DNA from: Myxococcota bacterium
GTDB taxonomy: Bacteria > Myxococcota_A > Polyangia > HGW-17
Length of the DNA: 6,517 nt
Direction: 5' to 3'
NCBI GenBank assembly: GCA_018821745.1
Contig: JAHJLU010000477.1
Span: forward strand, 1-6,517
Part shown: piece after piece, positions 1 through 5,973 of the stretch
Layout of the letters: every line of letters starts with the position of its first letter
Numbering within the stretch: the stretch's first letter is position 1
Notes under the pieces: model-generated
Told to the model about the DNA's origin: nothing
Databases searched by the model: none
What the model saw: the letters and a program-made list of their open reading frames with translations, nothing else
Program-made: the position numbers and the translations under genes

Positions 1-2
1 CA

Positions 3-2120
3 GACGCTGATAAAACAGCAGCGGAGCCCGAGACACCTACCATCTCGTTGCAAGCAGACGCTCCCGGCGAAGTCCCCCTTCTCTCCCCCGAGACTAAGGA
101 CAAAGAGGCCACGGACAAAGAGACAAAACACAAAGAGGCCACGGACAAAGAGACAAAGCACAAAGAGGCCGCAGACAAAGAGACAAAGCACAAAGAGGCC
201 GCAGACAAAGAGTCGAAGCACAAAGAGGTCGCAGACAAAGAGTTGAAGCACAAAGAGGCCGCAGACAGAGAGGCCGCAGACAAAGAGTCGAAGCACAAAG
301 AGGCCACGGACAAAGAGAATAAACACTCAGAGATAAAGGACAAAGAGGGGAAGCTCAAAGAGAAAAAGGACAAAGAGGACACAGACAAGGAGACGAAGGA
401 CAAAGCAAAGACAAAGTCCGAAAAAAACCACAGGGAGAAATCATCCGCCCCCTCCCCTGACGAGCCCTCGAAGAATAAAAAAGAGGGAAAGAAAACCTTG
501 CTGTATGTACCCTCTGAGCCAGAATTTACGCCAGCTCGCCCCGCGGAAAATCATAAAACCGAGATGGCGCAATCCGAAGTCGGTGAGAAGCGCTCCGACC
601 CCTCCAGTCTTGACAAAAAGCACCCTCAGTCCCCCGAGGAAAAGCCCTCGCAGCCAGTGGCACCGATCCCGTCGACCCCGGCTGGTATTTCCCCCGAACC
701 CCAGCGGGCAAGTTCCCGGGAGCTCATAGAACTGCAAAAAATAAAAGCAAAAGCGCACTCAGCTTCCCAGCAGCTCAAAGTCCTCACCCGGGAGCTGGAG
801 ATCCTCAAGGCACGCCAAAATGAGATGGCCCGAAATACAGGGCCTGTCCCCACCTTCACTGCCTCCGAACTCAGTGAGGAATCGCCCCCGCCTGTACCTG
901 GGGAGGATCTGGCAAACCTGGCCAATCCCCAATGGCTGCCGCTTCTTGAAGAGGACCCCTATTTTTCCGAGATCGTCCTCATCGACTTTATTGGCGGGTT
1001 GTATGTCGCGGCCCAAAAGGCGCGGCAGGATGGGGGGACGGGCTTCACTGCCCTCGCCCCGTATATTGTGACCGGCGCCCAGCGTTCCCTGTTTCGGAGG
1101 GCAAAACGCCAAATTGAATCCGCGGACACGCTGTTCACTATTCGCACGATCAAATCTATCGCGGTCGAGAACATATCCCTCTCGGCGCCCCGCTTTGACA
1201 AGGGACAGGTGTTCCTCACTGCGACCATCTCGGCACATTATGGGGAGATCTACCATGACCTCCCCGACTCTTTCTCCTTTTCGGTTCTCGAGGTGTGGGA
1301 GTTCAAACGGAACACAAATCTGCTCAGCCGCGAGCCCGCAAGAGCTCAGGATCTGACCTGTCCCGCCTGTAAAGAGCCCGTGGACACCACAAACCCCATT
1401 AAATGCACTTCCTGCCGCTCGCTCTACGCACTGGGAACCGATGACTGGGTAGTCACGGGAATCAAGGTATTAAAAGAGCGCCGGTGGAGTGAGGATTCCC
1501 TCAGAAAAATCCTCCCACCCCCACCTGAAGGAACACCGGAACGCCCCGATGATTTTGACAGTCGGTGGGAGAGCTACTGGAAGGAGCAGGGGGACTTGGG
1601 GCCCAAGGAGTTCAATGTCCACGTACACCGGATCTTTAATTCTCTTTATAAGGCGCGCAGTGAGGAACGAATAGCCCATGCCTGGCCGCTGCTTGTCCCG
1701 CCCCTCGTGGCGCAGCTGCAGTTCTGGTTTGATGCGTACCAGCGACAGAACCTGCGCCACGTTATTTCCGGCGCTGGAGTCGACATGATCGTCCCCGAAG
1801 AAATCTCGCGGGATCGCTTCTACGACATCATTACCATCCAGATATATCTGTTCCATCATGAGTACTCGGCCGACCGGGCCTCAGGGGAGCTTGTTGGGAA
1901 CGGCGATTACAAGACCGACCTCAAACGATATTCCCAGCGCTGGACCCTGATCAAGCCGCGTTTTTCCGATTCCGAGAGGCTCTCCCATTGTTATGAATGC
2001 AACCAGGAGATAAATCAGGCCATAGAGATGTTCAAATGCCCCACGTGCCATGCTTTTTTACAAAAAGAAAAAGAGAATTGGCTCCTGAGCTCCATCACTG
2101 TTCCCAAACCGCGCTCCTGA
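3..2120 (+). CDS. Partial protein with charged pentapeptide repeats and two Tim44-like/zinc-ribbon modules
   Basis: The reading frame is open to the left edge, so the true start lies outside the window; the TTG at 48 is only the first possible start inside it. Numbering residues from 48: 16-120 are lysine/glutamate pentapeptide repeats, about 121-220 is a Pro/Ser/Lys-rich, probably disordered linker, and about 222-263 is a short likely coiled coil. Two similar modules follow. Module 1 runs from about F306 through W417 to a zinc ribbon C438-x2-C441...C453-x2-C456 and W467. Module 2 runs from F522 through W632 to C648-x2-C651...C664-x2-C667 and W678. The pattern of an alpha/beta domain, an aromatic W-x-[FL]-[IK] strand and then a CxxC ribbon resembles bacterial Tim44-like domain proteins (inference from memory). 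Tim44-like domains are linked to membranes and protein translocation in mitochondria; the bacterial role is unclear. The missing N-terminus could carry a membrane anchor. No clear terminator follows the stop. Gene reality is near certain; the domain name is moderately sure. Confidence 0.75.
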   Translation, partial: DADKTAAEPETPTISLQADAPGEVPLLSPETKDKEATDKETKHKEATDKETKHKEAADKETKHKEAADKESKHKEVADKELKHKEAADREAADKESKHKEATDKENKHSEIKDKEGKLKEKKDKEDTDKETKDKAKTKSEKNHREKSSAPSPDEPSKNKKEGKKTLLYVPSEPEFTPARPAENHKTEMAQSEVGEKRSDPSSLDKKHPQSPEEKPSQPVAPIPSTPAGISPEPQRASSRELIELQKIKAKAHSASQQLKVLTRELEILKARQNEMARNTGPVPTFTASELSEESPPPVPGEDLANLANPQWLPLLEEDPYFSEIVLIDFIGGLYVAAQKARQDGGTGFTALAPYIVTGAQRSLFRRAKRQIESADTLFTIRTIKSIAVENISLSAPRFDKGQVFLTATISAHYGEIYHDLPDSFSFSVLEVWEFKRNTNLLSREPARAQDLTCPACKEPVDTTNPIKCTSCRSLYALGTDDWVVTGIKVLKERRWSEDSLRKILPPPPEGTPERPDDFDSRWESYWKEQGDLGPKEFNVHVHRIFNSLYKARSEERIAHAWPLLVPPLVAQLQFWFDAYQRQNLRHVISGAGVDMIVPEEISRDRFYDIITIQIYLFHHEYSADRASGELVGNGDYKTDLKRYSQRWTLIKPRFSDSERLSHCYECNQEINQAIEMFKCPTCHAFLQKEKENWLLSSITVPKPRS
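93..407 (+). repeat. In-frame tandem repeat, 30-bp units built from 15-bp halves
   Basis: Residues 16-120 (numbered from the TTG at 48) form 21 consecutive pentapeptides, 20 of them ending in Glu and 18 in Lys-Glu. Two types alternate, roughly [TS]KHKE and A[AT]DKE, giving a 10-residue, 30-bp unit. Neighbouring units in 120-270 are nearly identical DNA. At 273-287 an extra AADKE pentapeptide shifts the alternation by one half-unit, so the 15-bp half is itself a unit of expansion. The last units (from about 318) are more diverged. All period lengths are multiples of three, so copy changes keep the frame. The segment is highly charged and probably acts as a flexible or helical spacer; it is not a heptad coiled coil. 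Confidence 0.92.
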
Positions 2121-2229
2121 CAGTCCCTTCCCTGAGAGAAAAACACTTACCTTGAGTTAACTGTATTACAATATTTTTCTTCCAATACCATATATTTGAC
2201 ACTTTTTTTGTTTTTTACTCCACATCCTG

Positions 2230-2259
2230 TTGATTAGTGCTATCCAATATTGGTTCAAT
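2230..2259 (+). promoter_or_regulatory. Candidate weak promoter for the lipoprotein gene
   Basis: The region 2121-2321 is AT-rich compared with the genes on both sides. The best pairing found is TTGATT (2230-2235) with TTCAAT (2254-2259), an 18-base spacer. This would put the transcription start near 2266 and give a leader of about 55 bases. A perfect palindrome, CCAATATTGG (2244-2253), fills the end of the spacer, where a repressor could bind. A perfect TTGACA at 2196-2201 lacks a recognisable -10 at 16-18 bases, and TACAAT at 2167-2172 lacks a -35, so the assignment is uncertain. Confidence 0.3.
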
Positions 2260-2307
2260 TATTTTTCTTGTGCGGTGGGCCCCTGCCACCACAAACGTTA
2301 CTTAAAT

Positions 2308-2313
2308 GAAAGG
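2308..2313 (+). promoter_or_regulatory. Ribosome binding site for the lipoprotein gene
   Basis: GAAAGG lies eight bases before the ATG at 2322. This fixes the start, which is also the Met that begins a proper lipoprotein signal peptide. Upstream in the leader, GGTGG (2274-2278) and CCACC (2286-2290) could pair as a small hairpin; no known riboswitch pattern was recognised. Confidence 0.7.
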
Positions 2314-2321
2314 TTTTAACA

Positions 2322-4604
2322 ATGAAAAGAAAACTAGCTTTACTGATGACTCTTGTGTTCATGTTTGCCTTCGCCGCCTGCGACGACGACGACAGCAACA
2401 ACTCCAACAACGGAACCTGCGGCAACGACGCCATCGACGGCACGGAACAATGTGACGGCACTGACATCGGCGCAGACGACTGCACCACTATCGGTCAGGG
2501 ATTCACGGGCGGCACCCTCGGTTGCCTCACGACCTGCAGCTTCGATGTCTCCATGTGCACGGGCGGCACCACCTGCGGCAACGGCGTTATTGACGATGGC
2601 GAGAGCTGTGACGGCACCAACCTGGGCACTGACGACTGCACTACCGCCGGCAACTACGTCAGCGGCACCCTCAGTTGCAACCAGGACTGCACCTTCAACG
2701 TAGCAGAATGCGTCGTGGATGAGAACTGCGGCAACGGCATCATAGACGCAAACGAGAGCTGCGACGGCACCAACCTTGGCACCGACGACTGCACCACCGC
2801 GGGCGACTTCACCGGTGGCACCCTCTCCTGCGCCATTGACTGCACCTTCAACGTTACCATGTGTGAGAACAACACCAACTGCGGCAACGGCATCATCGAC
2901 GCAAACGAGAGCTGTGACGGCACCAACCTGGGCACAGACGACTGCACCACCATCGCCGGCGGCTACTCCGGTGGAACCCTGGCCTGTACCGACAGCTGCA
3001 CCTTTGACACGGCACAGTGCACCATGGGAAACTCCACCTCCCAGCAGATCCATGTGGTCATCACTACCGCCGACGCAACCGGCCTCACCCTGCCCGTTGA
3101 CAACGCCTACGTCACCTACACCAAGGCAGCCGTAGGAACCGATCCCGCCGGCTTCTTCGTCCAGGCTGAACTCAATGGCCCCGCCCTCTTTGTGGCGGTT
3201 GATCCCACCACCACCACTCCCGTGGTCGTGGCAGGCGACGAGATTTCCTTCGTGGTCACCGAGGTCGCCTCTGTTGGCGATATGACTCAGGCCATGGCCA
3301 TCACCGGTCTCACCAACGTGAGCACGGGCAACAGCATCACTCCCCTGATTCAGGACGTGAACAACACCTTCGATCTGGTCTCCAACCTCGATATCTACGC
3401 ATGTGAGATGGTAACCACCTCCGCGACCATTATCGATGACTTTGCCGGCGCCGGCACGGATCACTCCGCCGCAGTTGTCGAGACCGAAGGGGTAACCGGC
3501 AACACCAACCTCCGCCTCCGCCTCCCCACGGTGCTCCTTGACACCGTCGATATTTCAGCTGGCTGTAATGTTGATCTTCTCGGCACTCCCATGTGGCGTT
3601 ACTACACCACAGCACAGCTCTCCATCTGGAATGCCTCCGAGATCACCATCAACTCCTGTCCCGCTCCCGAGGTACTTAACGCCGCAGCTTCCAGCCCCGC
3701 GAGCGTAATCGTGTCCTTCTCCAGAATCATCGACGGCAGCACCCTCGTAGCAACCGGCGACCAGTTCACCGTCGCCGGTCTCACGGTCAGCGCCGCCGCA
3801 GTCACCGGCCCCCGTGAGGTCACAATCACCACGTCGGCCCAGACCGAAGGTGCAAACTATGATGTAGTTGTTGACGATACCCTCCACGATACCCGCGGTC
3901 TGGGAATCGCTGCGACAGCAAACACCGCCACCTTTATTGGCTACGCCTCTCCTGCCGTCGTCGTCATCAACGAAATCAACGCCAACATCCCCAGCTGTGA
4001 TCTGATTGAACTCCGCGTAATCTCCGGTGGTTCCCTGGACGGTTTTGTCCTGGGCGAACGGAACGAGACCCTGGTAACTTTTGCCGGCCTCATGGTGAAC
4101 ACCAACGATTACATTATTGTTCACATCAATGGCGGCAATGTGCTGTGCAACCCCGACAGCTCTACCGACGAGACCACGGGCCCTACGGAGCTCGACAACG
4201 CGACCTACAGCTCTAACTTCGACTCCGCCTATGACTGGTACTCCACTGACAGCGGGCTCACTGCAACCACCAACGTTTTTGTCCTTTACGACAGCACCGG
4301 GACAATCATGGACGCGGTAATGGCATCCAATGGCACCTCCAATCCCAATGGTCAGTCTGTATCCTATGCAGCCACAATAGCTGCTGCAGGAGAGTGGACC
4401 AATATCGACGGCACCGTCCCCGCAGGCGGCTATGTGGGCACCGACTATCATGATAATGCTGCACAGGATCTTGGTGGCACGGGCACTACCGTTGACGGCA
4501 CCTCCATCCAGAGAGTTGACAACGATGACAATAACCACAAAGGTGACTGGGGTATGAGTCTCTCCACCTGGGGCGCCAACAACCCCGGCCAGACTGATCT
4601 GTAG
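2322..4604 (+). CDS. Secreted lipoprotein with cysteine-rich repeats, Ig-like and lamin-tail-like domains
   Basis: The 760-residue protein starts with a lipoprotein signal peptide: KRK, a hydrophobic core, then FAAC with the lipidated cysteine at C20. An acidic/Asn linker follows (D21-D24, then Ser/Asn). Residues 33-233 hold four six-cysteine repeats beginning CGN[DG]xxID...CDG, of the type common in myxobacterial surface proteins (cf. TIGR02232). Residues about 238-445 are beta-rich; GFFVQ (277-281) followed by GPALFV recalls OB-fold-like modules of extracellular nucleases, but no nuclease motif was seen. Residues about 447-541 look like a bacterial Ig-like (SbsA/Big_5) domain. Residues about 544-760 look like a lamin tail domain, opening with VVINEINA and closing with SIQRVDN (728-734) and WGANNPGQ (750-757). 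The protein is probably surface-exposed or periplasmic, with a structural or binding role; no catalytic residues are apparent. It ends without a MYXO-CTERM-like anchor. The ATG is supported by a GAAAGG eight bases upstream. Confidence 0.88.
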   Translation: MKRKLALLMTLVFMFAFAACDDDDSNNSNNGTCGNDAIDGTEQCDGTDIGADDCTTIGQGFTGGTLGCLTTCSFDVSMCTGGTTCGNGVIDDGESCDGTNLGTDDCTTAGNYVSGTLSCNQDCTFNVAECVVDENCGNGIIDANESCDGTNLGTDDCTTAGDFTGGTLSCAIDCTFNVTMCENNTNCGNGIIDANESCDGTNLGTDDCTTIAGGYSGGTLACTDSCTFDTAQCTMGNSTSQQIHVVITTADATGLTLPVDNAYVTYTKAAVGTDPAGFFVQAELNGPALFVAVDPTTTTPVVVAGDEISFVVTEVASVGDMTQAMAITGLTNVSTGNSITPLIQDVNNTFDLVSNLDIYACEMVTTSATIIDDFAGAGTDHSAAVVETEGVTGNTNLRLRLPTVLLDTVDISAGCNVDLLGTPMWRYYTTAQLSIWNASEITINSCPAPEVLNAAASSPASVIVSFSRIIDGSTLVATGDQFTVAGLTVSAAAVTGPREVTITTSAQTEGANYDVVVDDTLHDTRGLGIAATANTATFIGYASPAVVVINEINANIPSCDLIELRVISGGSLDGFVLGERNETLVTFAGLMVNTNDYIIVHINGGNVLCNPDSSTDETTGPTELDNATYSSNFDSAYDWYSTDSGLTATTNVFVLYDSTGTIMDAVMASNGTSNPNGQSVSYAATIAAAGEWTNIDGTVPAGGYVGTDYHDNAAQDLGGTGTTVDGTSIQRVDNDDNNHKGDWGMSLSTWGANNPGQTDL
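2418..3020 (+). repeat. Four tandem six-cysteine repeats in the lipoprotein (about 153 bp each)
   Basis: The units begin at C33, C85, C136 and C187 (nt 2418, 2574, 2727, 2880), with a period of 51-52 residues, and the last ends at C233. Each has the order CGN...CDG...DDCTT...GGTL/SGTL-x-C...C-[ST]-F...C, so 24 cysteines in all, most likely in intra-repeat disulfides. Unit 1 is the most diverged (CGND instead of CGNG). Units 3 and 4 are identical over 25 residues (135-159 and 186-210) and differ in that stretch by only four third-position bases, which suggests a recent duplication. Confidence 0.9.
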
Positions 4605-4674
4605 TCCTTCCCCGTAAATTCTTCCTTCTTCACTTCACAATAATTTTCTCGGGGTCCTCTTGATCCCCATCCCC

Positions 4675-5211
4675 CTATTTGTCGTCAAACCAGTCGTGAT
4701 GCTCCCCGTCGCCCCCATAGGAAGACCCGGGGATCAGATGCAGTTTAAAGTAAGAGCCTATCTCGTGGTAGCTCTTCCCCGAACCGAATCCATTGGTGTA
4801 GGTATAGGTGGGGATAACCCACAGCCCTCCCCAGAAGGAGTAACCCATGCCAAAATAGCTGCGTCCATGGTCCCGGATAAACGTTGGTCCGGCCTCCACA
4901 CCGATAAAGGGCCCGATCCACTGGAGTCCCAGGCGCATTTTCGTGAGGCCCTTGAAGGTGGTGTCCACATTGAAGGCGATCCCGTAACCGTAGGGCTCCT
5001 CCTTCATCTCATCCCACCCTTCCGGGAGCAGGTTTATACTCAGTTCAAAACCATAGGTGAACCCTTCCCCAAAGGTGTAGGTCAGTTTTACGCCAGGGTT
5101 GATAAACACCGTGCGGCCTGCAGCCTGCACCCTAAAGGGGGATAAAATCCCGGTAAATGCAAGCAGGAGGATGAAAAAAACACATCGGACAATGGATTTT
5201 CCTGATTTCAT
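4675..5211 (-). CDS. Exported beta-rich protein, probable outer-membrane protein
   Basis: The 178-residue product begins MKSGKSIVR, followed by a hydrophobic stretch (about 10-26) and a probable signal peptidase I site near V28-Q-A-A31. The mature part, about 147 residues, is rich in Gly, Tyr, Phe and Trp, with alternating polar/apolar stretches such as KLTYTFGEGFTYGFEL and YSFWGGLWVIPTYTYT. This suggests a small beta-barrel or other beta structure in the outer membrane. It ends in an acidic/His tail (GEHHDWFDDK) rather than the terminal aromatic typical of barrel substrates. The frame extends upstream to 5361, but the start at 5211 is preferred: it begins the signal peptide, has AGAGG (5219-5223) seven bases upstream, and lies just after a strong promoter. 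The longer version would also overlap the neighbouring gene. No specific family was recognised. Confidence 0.8.
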   Translation of the reverse strand: MKSGKSIVRCVFFILLLAFTGILSPFRVQAAGRTVFINPGVKLTYTFGEGFTYGFELSINLLPEGWDEMKEEPYGYGIAFNVDTTFKGLTKMRLGLQWIGPFIGVEAGPTFIRDHGRSYFGMGYSFWGGLWVIPTYTYTNGFGSGKSYHEIGSYFKLHLIPGSSYGGDGEHHDWFDDK

Positions 5212-5218
5212 GGGGGTA

Positions 5219-5223
5219 CCTCT
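5219..5223 (-). promoter_or_regulatory. Ribosome binding site deciding the start at 5211
   Basis: On the minus strand AGAGG sits seven bases before the ATG at 5211-5209. It supports the internal start over the upstream in-frame start at 5361. Confidence 0.7.
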
Positions 5224-5230
5224 GTCCCCT

Positions 5231-5259
5231 ATTGTATCGTTTTTTTTCCGATTATTCAA
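5231..5259 (-). promoter_or_regulatory. Sigma-70-like promoter of the beta-rich protein gene
   Basis: Minus strand: TTGAAT (5259-5254), a 17-base A-rich spacer, then TACAAT (5236-5231). Both boxes are close to consensus and the spacing is ideal. The expected transcription start, about 5223-5225, leaves a leader of only about 12-14 bases, with the ribosome binding site practically at the 5' end of the mRNA. The promoter lies in the 109-base gap after the YkgJ-family gene, so the downstream gene can be transcribed on its own. Confidence 0.65.
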
Positions 5260-5264
5260 AACAT

Positions 5265-5274
5265 CCGTGCACGG
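5265..5274. promoter_or_regulatory. Perfect 10-bp palindrome next to the -35 box, possible operator
   Basis: CCGTGCACGG is a perfect palindrome that ends five bases upstream (in the minus-strand sense) of the TTGAAT -35 box. The position fits a dimeric activator or regulator site. No known regulator is recognised from the sequence, and a single 10-bp palindrome can arise by chance. Confidence 0.3.
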
Positions 5275-5320
5275 GGCACTTTGTGGATAACGAAGAAGAC
5301 CCGGGGAAATGTGCTCCCCC

Positions 5321-5821
5321 TCACTGGGGATAGCGCTGCGCGAGGCGAATAAAAATCTCATACACCACGGGGCAGGTGAGGCGGTTCTTCAGTGCGAGGT
5401 TGAGGTGCTTGTGGATTTTTTTCTGATCCATGTGGGGATACTCCCGGCAGGCACGAGGCCTGGCATCATAGACGGAGCAGTGGTTATCCTCTTCTAAAAA
5501 TGGGCATGGCATGGAGGAGAAAACCAGATCCCCGTCTTTGTCGATCCGAAGATATTGTCTGGTAACCTCATCCGTGGAGACTCCCAGAAAATCCGCCAGT
5601 CGCCCAACGTCTCGGGGCAGGATCCGGGGGCCCAGGGTCCGGCAACAGTTACCACACTCCAGACAGTCCCCCTTCTCAAACAGATCGTCGTGCCAGGAGT
5701 GGACCAGCGTATCCAGATCCCGGGGATTTTTGCGGCCGAGTCGCCTGGCCAGGTCCCGGTGGGAGACATGGGTCGCTTTGGCAAGGTTCTTGAGGCTGGA
5801 GGGGGCGTATGAAAAGGGCAT
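5321..5821 (-). CDS. YkgJ-family cysteine-cluster protein (CxxCxxCC)
   Basis: The 166-residue protein has the hallmark cluster C53-x2-C56-x2-C59-C60, then PCPFL with C106, C115-SVYDARPRAC125-REYP, and a late C150. This is the pattern of the YkgJ/UPF0153 family (PF03692), thought to bind a metal ion, zinc or an iron-sulfur cluster; the precise function is not known. The length is normal for the family. No signal peptide or membrane segment is visible, so it should be cytoplasmic. The start at 5821 is the first ATG after an in-frame TAG at 5833-5831, but no Shine-Dalgarno sequence precedes it, which may mean leaderless translation. About 50 residues precede the cluster, including basic helical-looking segments. 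The upstream iron-sulfur gene is 152 bases away on the same strand; a shared redox theme is only suggestive. Confidence 0.9.
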   Translation of the reverse strand: MPFSYAPSSLKNLAKATHVSHRDLARRLGRKNPRDLDTLVHSWHDDLFEKGDCLECGNCCRTLGPRILPRDVGRLADFLGVSTDEVTRQYLRIDKDGDLVFSSMPCPFLEEDNHCSVYDARPRACREYPHMDQKKIHKHLNLALKNRLTCPVVYEIFIRLAQRYPQ

Positions 5822-5827
5822 GGGGTA

Positions 5828-5857
5828 TTTCTAAGCCGGGAGGCTACGCTGACACAA
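5828..5857 (-). promoter_or_regulatory. Candidate weak promoter at leaderless distance from the YkgJ-family gene
   Basis: Minus strand: TTGTGT (5857-5852), an 18-base spacer, TAGAAA (5833-5828), then six bases and the ATG. The predicted start of transcription would be the A of the ATG itself. The boxes are weak (three and four of six consensus bases), so this rests mainly on the position and on the missing ribosome binding site. Confidence 0.25.
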
Positions 5858-5973
5858 GGAAAAAGGGACAGGGTGTGATCTCTTTATGCACCAGTCCCGC
5901 AGCGCTGTAACCACCGCACTGGCTGTTCCCCGCAGTAGATTAATAGGTGAAAAGAAGAGGCATTAAGGAAGAA

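Noticed and set aside
93..407. CRISPR-like array because of the 30-bp period
   Set aside because: The units are directly adjacent with no spacers, and the period is in frame within a coding region.
2196..2218. TTGACA followed by T-rich stretch as promoter or terminator
   Set aside because: The consensus -35 has no -10 at 16-18 bases, and the T-runs are not preceded by a stable hairpin.
2340..4538. Long antisense open frames opposite the lipoprotein gene (2340-3464 and 3555-4538, minus strand)
   Set aside because: They are Val/Gly/Ala-rich, repetitive reflections of the biased codons (GAC, ACC, GGC, AAC) of the plus-strand gene. They show no domain pattern or coherent start, whereas the plus frame has a signal peptide, cysteine repeats and known-type domains.
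4605..4674. Bidirectional terminator between the convergent genes
   Set aside because: Only a four-base GGGG/CCCC pairing around a ten-base loop was found, with inner mismatches and no adjoining T-run, so it is too weak to call.
4660..5145. Plus-strand open frame of 161 residues opposite the beta-rich protein gene
   Set aside because: No ribosome binding site or recognisable motif. The opposite strand has a promoter, a ribosome binding site and a signal peptide in frame.
5212..5361. N-terminal extension of the beta-rich protein to an ATG at 5361
   Set aside because: It would place 50 polar residues before the signal peptide, overlap the YkgJ-family gene by 41 bases, and read through the promoter and ribosome binding site that serve the 5211 start.
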